64,000 nt of DNA from assembly GCA_025529335.1 (NCBI GenBank), contig JAMYHX010000115.1, positions 33,570 through 97,569 on the forward strand, given 5' to 3'. Positions 55,401 through 64,000 of the stretch are shown here, piece by piece. This stretch comes from Rhizopus sp. PT2906 (lineage: Eukaryota > Mucoromycota > Mucoromycetes > Mucorales > Rhizopodaceae). The position numbers and the translations under genes are program-made. The notes beneath the pieces were generated by a model, which was not told the origin of the DNA, searched no databases, and was given only the letters and a program-made list of their open reading frames with translations. Position 1 is the stretch's first letter. Each line of letters starts with the position of its first letter.

Positions 55401-57345
55401 GTGCTTCATCAAACACACCGCATCGCCAAGGAATATCCTTCAAGGTCATGGCACTGGCAGAAGCCATCTCATATGTCGTAATGAGAACATCAAACTTGTA
55501 TTTTCCTGGAATATTGTTGGCCTCTGCGTCTTGGTAGTAGAATTCGGTCTCGATGATCAAGTTACGAGCGAAATTGCTTCCACGGAAATCAACCACGTTC
55601 AAGTCTGTCCAAGCGTTAAATGCCCTTACCCAATGAGGGATTGTAGATAAAGGAGCGATAATCAAGAAGGGCCCACGAATGCCTACGTGATGATAGATAT
55701 CGTTCAAGAGAGCAACAGATTGTACAGTTTTGCCAAGACCCATTTCATCTGCTAAAATACAAGACCTAAACGTATAGTAACAGTATCTAAGCCAATTGAG
55801 ACCTTCTAACTGATATGGACGCAATGTGTTGTTATATCTGTAAATAGGTGAAGAATCGTATTGGATGAATCGAGTGACATCGGGACGTTGAGGTGTTGGT
55901 GCGAGCTTATGAGGAGGAATCTGCTTTCTTGATAAAAAGTCATCAAGCTTGGCACTATCTACTCTACGAACATCGTCTTCTGTTTCCCATGTAGCTTGAT
56001 CATAGAATAAGCCGCTCCATTTGACGAGGTAATATATTTTGCTATCGCCTGTTTCAGGATCTTCTAATTCTCCATCATCAACAACACGATCAATCTAAAA
56101 GAAAAGGTTAACTCAGCACAAATCAATAAAGAGTCCAATTACCTTGAGATGCTCTTGGAAATCTTCGCCTCTGTTACCATCATCGTGATACTTTTGCAAG
56201 AATTTCTTAACACGGTGTTTTCCCAAATGCTCATTTTCGATATTCTCAAGAGGAACCCATTCGACATGAAGAAAACTGGTATTCTTGTATTTAATGAGCA
56301 ATTCTTCTTGACCAGTCACTTCATTCCTTCTATAATCCAATATTTTCTCAAAGGCCTTTGAACCTAGCGGGATCGTTATAGGCTCTTCAGGATCAACAGA
56401 TGCACTAGCTGATTGACTCTTTCTGCCCTGTCCTTGCTCGCTATAATCACTTTCAACAGCAGCATCCTCTTCGTCAGAGGTAATATCCTAATTATAAAGA
56501 CTGAATATTCATAATATAACAAAATAATGTTTTTTTTTTTTGCTTACAAATTCCTCTTCTTCTTCTTCCTCCGAAGATTCTTCATAAAATCGTTTTTTCT
56601 TCGTTGCATTCCTAGTTGGACGTTTAGGTTTTGCATTTACTTCTGCAAAAGATCGTTGCTGATTGAGATAATTCTGATGTTGTTGATATTGTTGTTGTTG
56701 TTGTTGTTGTTGCAGCAGATATCGCTGTCTTTGATACTGTTGCTGACGCTGAATTTGCTGCTGATAAGCTTGCATGGCTTGAGGTGAGAGTTGCTGTTGT
56801 GGAAAAGCAGCTTGCTGTTGCATATAAGCTTGTTGTTGTGGAAAAGTACCCATGTACTGTTGTGTGTTTGGTCTCATTTGCATTTGGTTCAACATGGGCT
56901 GTTGGTACATGAGTGAAGGATTGGAGTTGGCTAATAAGCCGTTCATTATCATTGGATATGTTTGTTGCTGTGGTTGCTGTGAGGCTTGTGGTTGCTTTTG
57001 TTGTGCCAACGGAGACCTTGCTTGTTGAGGATAGCTATTATATCCCATGGGCGCAAACGCCATCTGCTGAGGGAAATTGGCTCTTAGATAATTCAACTGT
57101 TGTTGTTGCTGCTGTTGTTGAATTGGCTGTTGCATTGATTGTTGTTGCATTGGTTGCTGTTGCAATGGATTATTAGTCATAGCTTGTTGCTGTTGGAGTT
57201 GTTGTTGATAAAAATAAGTTGGGTCCATTGCAACAAAGTTTGGGTTATACATTAGATTTTGTGGCTGTTGCTGCTGTGGTTGACTTGAATTATTGTTATA
57301 AGCAGACGAAGCCATAAAATTTTGAAAGACATCTCTTTGAGCCAT
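52411..57345 (-). CDS. CHD6-9/Kismet-like chromatin remodelling ATPase
   Basis: SNF2-family nucleosome remodeller. The start at 57345 gives MAQRDVFQNFMASS and a long Gln-rich region. Two chromodomains follow (KYKNTSFLHVEWVPLENIEN; YYLVKWSGLFYDQATWETED). The ATPase reads LRPYQLEGLNWLRYCYYT, ILADEMGLGKTVQSVALLND, FDEAHRLKNKNSKVLEVL, LLTGTPLQNNLGELYSLLHF, IFSQFTSCLDILADYL and CRHRIGQT. Beyond it are the marks of the CHD6-9 group rather than CHD1: LNRQEIEDLLKKGAYGAML, KFCEEDIDQILERRTKVI, DDPDFWEKWAAKAQID, a SANT-like region, PPAPWWKADEDRDLLLGILK and WPSKADIGMRLRRII. The C-terminus is Lys/Arg- then Glu/Gln-rich. An intron at about 53426-53480 is in frame with no stop, so retention would only insert residues. 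No BRK domain is seen. Confidence 0.93.
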
Positions 57346-58040
57346 CTTTCACTTCGGAATAAATAAAGCAAAAAAAGACGCACGCCCCCTTTTTCTATAA
57401 AATTTTTTTTTCTTTATAGTGTTTCTAAAAAGTCTCGCAAGGCAAGGAAAATTATTAATATTGGCCGCGATGGTCTGAGATTAAATCTTATCAGTGACTG
57501 TACCTTTCTCAAATCCTTTTCCTTTATTGTTTCTGGTTAAACAATTGGTCAGTGTTTGTTTCCAAGAAGAGCGCTCTTGAATCTATATTGATTTATAAAT
57601 ATATGATCATTTATTAGTAGTAGTAGTAGTTCTCTATTGTAAAGTTATCACATAAACTTGCTGCTTAGATGATCATGACTGTATGAGAAAGAGAAAGAAT
57701 ACATAATATGTGAAATAGTAATTCTTGATCAACCCCCCCCCTCTCCCCCCTTTTGCTCAGGTCTCTCTCTCTTTGTTTACTTTACTGACCCTGAGAAAGA
57801 GAGAAATAAAAACGGACTTTAGGGAGATAGGTCATTACCCCATTGGCTTATATCCTATGATACAAGTGACAATCATACATGACTTGACCAATGATGATGA
57901 TATTATAAAAGATGGGCTTCTATAGGGACTACACGGAACTCGGGTTAATACATTTCCATAAATTAAACTCTTTATATAAATTCTCCATTTTAAAATTTTT
58001 TATTCCCTCTTTTTCCCTTCTTTCTTTTTTGTAATAAGAA
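57346..58040. promoter_or_regulatory. Divergent promoter region, CHD gene and mitochondrial carrier
   Basis: About 700 bp between divergent starts. It contains an AGT trinucleotide run (about 57615-57629), a C8 run at about 57732 and CT-rich tracts near 57740-57770 and 58005-58030 close to the carrier start. No gene supported. Confidence 0.45.
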
Positions 58041-59055
58041 ATGGCAACAGTGAAGAGATCTCACCCATTCTACTTTGGTGGTGCAGCCTCTTGTGTTGCT
58101 GCCATTGTCGTTCACCCTTTCGATTTAACCAAGGTTCGACTTCAAAATACAAAAGGAAATGCAAAACTAGGCATGTTTTCGACTATGGTCAAAATTGCTC
58201 AAAACGAGGGTTTCATTAAACTCTATGCTGGCCTTTCTGCTTCTATTCTTCGACAAGCCACTTATTCAACGGTTCGTTTCGGTGTTTATGAAAAATTAAA
58301 AGATCTTGTCTCTAAAAATAAGAGTAAGTTTAAAAAAAGATCTGAGATAGATTATGATTCAATAAGACTCATAACCTGTATAGAGGCTAATTTGGGCGAA
58401 TTGCTCGTTTGTTCAAGCATTGCTGGTGCTTTGGGTGGAGCATGTGGAAATCCTGGTGATGTGATCAATGTTCGAATGCAAAATGATGGTCAGTTACCAC
58501 CTCACCAACGTCGCAACTATAAGCACGCTATTGATGGAATCATCCGTATATCGAAAGAAGAAGGTTTCTCTGCCCTTTTCCGTGGCCTTGGTCCCAATAT
58601 CAACAGAGCTATCTTGATGACCTCTTCACAATGTGTTTCCTATGACATGTTTAAATACCTCCTCTTGAACCATACACCAATGCAAGATGGTCTTACCCTT
58701 CATTTTTCATCAAGTGTCCTTGCCGTAAGTATATATTTATAAAAATGGGAAGTTAAACGGGGCTAATCATAAAAATAAGGGTCTTGTGGCTACCACGGTA
58801 TGCTCTCCTGTTGATGTCATAAAAACACGTATCATGTCAGCCAGCACAAGTGATCATAGAATGACAGCCACTGCGATCATGAAGCAAATGTTTAAAGCAG
58901 AAGGCATCAGTTCATTCTTTAAAGGTTGGACACCAGCATTCATCCGGTTAGGCCCTCAGACGATCATAACCTTCGTTGTGCTCGAGCAGTTCAAGAGTTG
59001 GCATAACCTTTTTATGGATAGAAAACAACAAAAGCTGAATGTAGCTAAACTCTAG
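58041..59055 (+). CDS. DIC1: Mitochondrial dicarboxylate carrier (DIC1-like)
   Basis: Inner-membrane carrier exchanging malate or succinate for phosphate. Three exons close exactly to 900 nt (299 aa): 58041-58323, 58384-58724 and 58780-59055. The three mitochondrial-carrier repeats each show the PX(D/E)XX(K/R) motif: HPFDLTKVRLQ, NPGDVINVRMQ and SPVDVIKTRIM, with downstream (D/E)G segments (NEGFIKLYAGL, EEGFSALFRGLG, AEGISSFFKGW). GGAASCVAAIVVHPF and the NVRMQND of repeat 2 match dicarboxylate carriers best; oxaloacetate or 2-oxoglutarate carriers are the alternatives. The typical carrier length is about 300 residues. Confidence 0.93.
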
Positions 59056-62000
59056 ATTGCATCTCTTATTTATTTACAAGCATTCTCATGTGTACACCAT
59101 AGACTTATTTATTTTTACCTATAGACAATACAACGTATTTACCCGTATTTACCCGTAGTTTTCTTTTTGTCTCCGATTTTGTTCTTGCTGTTACCCATAT
59201 TGATCATTCGTTTGTAATACTTGCACGCGACTATGAATTAAACAATTCTTTATACTCTATGATCGTATTTTGGTATACCTACTTTGGTTATTGAATCAAT
59301 TCACTCGTGTATATGTTAAGATAGCTTTGTTACTTTGCATGAGCTACTAGCATCAAATGGTAATTGCATGCGTGATATACATTCAGTTTTAATATAAAGA
59401 GGTTTATTATGTATTTTTTTTTAAAAAAAAAAAAAGACTATGGTGCCAAGTATTGGCAAGTAAGATTTGATAAAAACAATGGTAGTTTTACAACCAACAT
59501 CATTATTGTTGTACGTATCCTTCATCATTAGGAACACACCATAAATGGCTAAAAAGGGTATAGTGTAATCACTCTTTGTAAGAGTAAGAGGTTCCCAAAC
59601 TTACATCTTACTTGTTTACAGCAAGAATATCTTTGGGCATATGATCAAAGTGATGTATTCTAAAATGAAGCAAAGTATACAATCTGCCGTTTACCATTTG
59701 CGCATAACATTGAGTTTAACAGTAGTTGAATACAAAAAGATGCTTTGTGATTTATTTAGCAATTGAGCCTCTTGCTGATATTTAGATTGTTAATAGCAAG
59801 GTTTTTCATACAATGTCTAACAATAAAAGCCAAAATCAATATCACCTTTGTTAATTTCAGCATGCTTTTGCCCTTTTGAAGAAGAATCAGCATTTTTCTC
59901 AAGCAACTCAGCCAAGTCTTTTCTTGTTTTTTTTAATACCTGAACTTCCATACAGAAATTTTTTTTAATTATAAGTCATTAACTATACAAATATATATTA
60001 CGTAATTTTACATTATAAAAGACTCACTTCACAGGTGATATATCAAATTCAAAATTTCTATCAACATGAACTTACCAAAAATAAAGTACAATTTGCACGC
60101 AAGGCGCCATGAAGGATGATAGCATACAAATAAATAAAAATTTAGACGTAGCTTGAACACCACGTTTGACTTCTCTCTTGCATGATAATACCATCTATCA
60201 AGATACCATAGATAAATTCTACCTTAGAGTCGATGGCGGACCACTAGCCATGACCAAATTGCTTGGAATACTCTTCAGAATGTGTGTAGATCACCATAGC
60301 CGTACGATATTCTTTCAGCAAGCGATGTACTTTCCGGGTATTTCTGATATCGTCACTTGTATTAAATGTAGATGTCAAGAGTTTTTTTTTTTTTTTCCTT
60401 TATCAAACGTGCGGAAGATAATCACTACTAACAAAGTGTAAATAGTTGATGTAGGGAAATTTATTAAATAACCCTAATGATGAAGGACATTGGAACCTTT
60501 ACAGAAGACGTAGGCTTGAAAGAAAAGCTTACTAGTCTTTTTCTTCTTTTGCTCTGGCAACAGCTAATAAGATGATTTTTGAGAGAATATAGTTAGTAAA
60601 GTGTGATAATATCTTGTATTTCTCATTACTGAGGCGCTTCTAGTATATTAGAATCAAGTTTTGAAACTTAGACGTGAGCGAATCAGTATTCCTAAAGGTG
60701 TTACAAGTTTAAATCTATTTGCATCCATGTTGATACCTTACGTTACTAAACAGCATAAGTATTGGAAGCAGTAGCCAGCAAAGTATTCACTAAAGAGATA
60801 GTGCCATGGAGGTTTCTTTAAAAGTTATGTAAAAATAACACGATATTATCTAAGTATTTCTACATCTTGCGGAAATCCCTTGTAAGATATTGCATAGACA
60901 TGCCTTTGAATACACGATGCAGAGTAGTAGGTATACCTTAAGAGAGGAGCTAAGCTATTTTCATTTTGCTGCTGACCTTCGTTTGTTTTAATTGCACAAA
61001 AAGCATAGTAAGATTATTTCTACTGAACGATGGCATAGAGACGACTGGGTTAGCTTGACCATGAATTAGTAGTAGAGCATGTGCATGTATGTGTTACTCG
61101 TAAAGGAATAGGAAACAGAATAATCGTAACAATAATATATAATTTTTGCTTTACAAATATCTAAAGTTTACATTTTTAATGTTGATTTTTAAATCGCTAT
61201 ATCTCTTTCTCCTTGTATGAATTAATCCCTTTTTTATATTATCAGCTCTTATGTTACTCATGCTTTCATTTATTAAAGTGTCTACTTCAACATTATACTC
61301 TTTATGCTTTTATCAATATATGGAATATATCTAGCTACGATATTTTTAGTGCCCTTAAAAATTCCTGAAGCTATAAATTATTCACTATGACAAAACAGAT
61401 TATAAAAACATACAATATAATGCGAAAATAAACTTTACATATAAATCAAAAGCCATTTTATGTTAGAACAACTGAAAAGCAATAATATTTCTTAGGCTCC
61501 TATTTCTCGGAAATTCCCGTATATGCACTATATTTCTTACATATACTCTAATTATCCCAGACAATAGCTGTAGAATCTTGCTTTCAATGATAAATACATA
61601 GATTTTTATTTTTATTCTTTAGTACATTGAGTTTGACAATTCTCTATATTTGTATGCATTTGCATGAAGATTAATGTCGTGTTATACCTTTTAAACCATT
61701 TTTTTTAGTTTTATTTAATACTAGCTTTTATAATTATATCATCTTTCATGACTTTGATGGTACATCTTTCGCTTATAAAGGTGCACATCTTATTGCATAA
61801 TCCTTTTCAGTACTTTTTTAAAAAACAGATATAATTTATACGAAAATTATCTAAAAAAAAAAAGAGCATTATTGCGTTTTTTTCAGTAACTAAAAGCTGA
61901 AGAAGAATGATAAAAGCCAGCTACAGAATAAAGTAATAGATGACGATTTCGAGATTCATGAGAGGTGCAGAAGGTGAAGAAACTTCGAAGCAAAGCATAG

Positions 62001-63929
62001 TTCTTTTCCTTTATATCCACAAACTTTCAAGGGTGATTTTTTGTTGAAACATGCGCTATGAGCTATGCTTTATGTCTTCGTTTTATATGTTTGCTGCACA
62101 TTATCTTTTAAATAGATTTTCAAAGGAAACTTTTTATGCACACGGTCCTATTTTCTTTATACTTTGCTTATATCCCTTCATCTTTCACATAAAATACATT
62201 CAAGTTCTGCACGGTTTTTTGTTGTTCTGTTCACCGAAGTCGTGCTCGCGAACTTTAACAGCCTGTAGCAATAAAAAGAGTATATATTTTTATGTAGTGG
62301 TTTAAATAGTAAAAGACAAAGATAAAAAAAATACCCATTATTAATCGTTACTCTAAGATAAAGACAGAAGGAACGTACAAATAAAATAACAATTTACTAT
62401 CTATAACTGCTATCAACTGGTCAGTAAATCATTGTTCTAGGCTTCCATTATAATTACTGAGGATTGAATCGACTAATAGTGCCTGAGTCCATAAATAAAG
62501 CTTTTAATTCGTCCCTGACAATGATCTTGTAGTTTATTTCATGTTATAGGTTATGACAATGCTTTTATCATAAGAAGGATTATCTTTTAAAGAAGTATAT
62601 CCTTTTATATAAAGAAGTAATGATTTACATTTAAAGGAGAGATTCTATTTAATTTGACTTATCGCTGAAAGCGTGTACACGTAATCTTATAATGTATGAG
62701 TTCACTCTATTCATACTGATTACAGCTGTTTATCTCAATGTCAGTCATTAGTAGACATTGTCCTATGACTCATGACTTTTGTGTCTGGGGATAAATCGTA
62801 CTTTTGCTCCGTCAGATCGCAAGCTCTCGTTAGCTTGTCAACAAATGCAGATTCGGACATACAAGGCGTAGATATATCGGAAGCTTCATTATTGTTGTTC
62901 GAGAGCATTCTATGTCATTATTGTGCCATCATAACATTTATCATAGCTATCACTCTTCGATTACACTGTAGCCTGCTCCTATATAATTTACAATATGCGA
63001 TCTTTCTTCTATCAAATTCCTGAAGTGTCGTTACAGTACTTTATTGAATGTCAGTACTCACGTACTCCGGATTAAGACTTCCTTATTCGACAATCACTAT
63101 CAAGACAGGTTCATCTTAGCCTACAAGCCCTTCTCATATTTATTGGATGAACATAAATAGATATGCAATTATAACAATTATTGTTATTGCTCATAGACGT
63201 TGAAAAGTATGAATATCATTGTTTTAATCATTGCAAATAAAAATCGTCATATATATCAATCTCACTGGTGTATCGACCTTTGCTATTCTATTTTATTGTT
63301 AGTTTTTGTTTCTTATCTTAGTAGTTGGCAAAATAGCAAAGTTAAGAAGCCCATAATTAACCTGCCTTACTCCATAGCAAATAACTTGAAAAATATAAAT
63401 AAGAACTGCTTTAGATCAATAAAAATATAATTCAGCTTTACTGTACCCTTCAATCTTCATCTTTTGGGCAAGGAGCAGCAAGGGCAGAAGAACAGAACTA
63501 TAAGAAACAGAGGAAGTACTATCTCAACGTGTAATTACTGTAATTGCAATTGATTCAGTGCAGTTTCATAGGTGGTGACGAATTATTCGAGTGATTTGAT
63601 GGCTGCGAACAACTTGTTCAAATCAACAGAGGAAGATATAGAAGAAATAAGAGATTTTGACAATTCAATAAATGAGTAAGATGACACGAAAACTGTAGAC
63701 AGATGGCTTTTTGCTGTTGAAGATTTTTGTAATGGCGAAATCGTCGTCGTAAACAATGGAGTCAGCTAAAAGTAGAGTTGAAGTTAGAGAATAAAAATAA
63801 GACTTCCACGGAGCTTCAATATACAAGATTCCGATCCGCAATAAATGAAAGAGCGGACCGCATGTATACAAGTTCGAGCCGGAATACAAAAATGAATCTT
63901 ATTTATTTCATAGTCAAAGCTCTCAAAAT
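59056..63929. other. 4.9-kb AT-rich gene-poor stretch
   Basis: No gene I can support. A plus-strand frame at 60166-60441 includes DKFYLRVDGGPLAMTKLLGI, but the opposite strand also reads like protein (SDDIRNTRKVHRLLKEYRTA), so it may be an old element. A frame at 62772-63023 (QALVSLSTNADSDIQGVDIS) lies in less AT-rich sequence and has a hydrophobic end; no family recognised. At 63599-63676 a 25-residue frame (MAANNLFKSTEEDIEEI) ends next to a GTAAGA donor-like site. Long AT-rich runs fill 61100-61900. Confidence 0.4.
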
Positions 63930-64000
63930 GAGGGCTTAGCTCAGCGGTAGAGCGGCAGATTGCAAATCTGTAGGTCCCGTGTTCAATCCACGGAGTCCTC
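63930..64000 (+). tRNA. tRNA-Cys (anticodon GCA), runs to window edge
   Basis: The acceptor stem GAGGGCT pairs with the final AGTCCTC (one G-T pair). The D arm contains TAGCTCAGCGGT, matching the internal A box, and the anticodon loop TTGCAAA within GCAGA/TCTGT gives GCA, decoding Cys. The T arm has GTTCAATCC (B box). There is no intron. The discriminator base lies beyond 64000, so only that and any terminator are missing. Confidence 0.95.

Noticed and set aside
1..64000. CRISPR arrays, operons, riboswitches, Shine-Dalgarno sites
   Set aside because: Spliceosomal introns and eukaryotic gene families throughout; no regularly spaced direct repeats seen.

Overview
This is a eukaryotic, fungal window. 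The genes are broken by many short GT-AG introns of about 45-70 bp, the spacers are AT-rich with pyrimidine-rich promoters, and the gene set is that of an early-diverging fungus, most likely Mucoromycota/Mucorales. Three things point away from Dikarya: a presenilin, a CHD6-9-type chromatin remodeller, and the many Gln/Asn-rich regulators. Order-level placement is inferred from gene content, not from a marker gene.

Layout. 1-1818 is the 3' part of a UBE3A-like HECT ubiquitin ligase. 2570-3396 is an unrecognised, probably broken gene. 3684-6145 is the DEAH helicase DHX35, convergent with the polyadenylation factor PFS2/WDR33 (6191-7883, minus). Glucosamine-6-phosphate deaminase follows on the minus strand (7991-9089). 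Then come a plus-strand syntaxin-6/Tlg1-like SNARE (9503-10488), a Drs2-type P4-ATPase flippase (10658-15013, with a frameshift), a CUE-domain protein (15130-16799) and a Gln-rich GLI-like C2H2 factor (17991-20635).

21850-24041 is a large inverted duplication: two identical 1,066-bp arms around a 60-bp spacer, each with a full isochorismatase-like hydrolase gene. 24050-33500 is repeat-rich. It holds two decayed IS630/Tc1-like transposases, a short element with inverted repeats and several coding relics, with one intact housekeeping gene in the middle (SOF1/DCAF13, 26067-27497).

From 33530 gene density rises again: a Zn2Cys6 factor (33530-34528); a seven-exon minus-strand gene (34626-36451) whose exons join in frame into one 500-residue MYND zinc finger-presenilin fusion; an intronless AAAP amino-acid permease (39297-40616); a DHX29/Ucp12-like helicase (42088-47531), convergent with a long coiled-coil protein (47619-50215, minus); a type I membrane protein (51160-52129); the CHD6-9-like remodeller (52411-57345, minus); and a mitochondrial dicarboxylate carrier (58041-59055). 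About 4.9 kb of AT-rich sequence follows, and the window closes on tRNA-Cys(GCA).

Most intact genes are housekeeping: RNA processing (DHX35, PFS2, SOF1, DHX29), trans-Golgi traffic (SNARE plus flippase), metabolism and chromatin. The most unusual items are the MYND-presenilin fusion, the perfect gene-bearing palindrome, and the frameshift and DGET change in the flippase.
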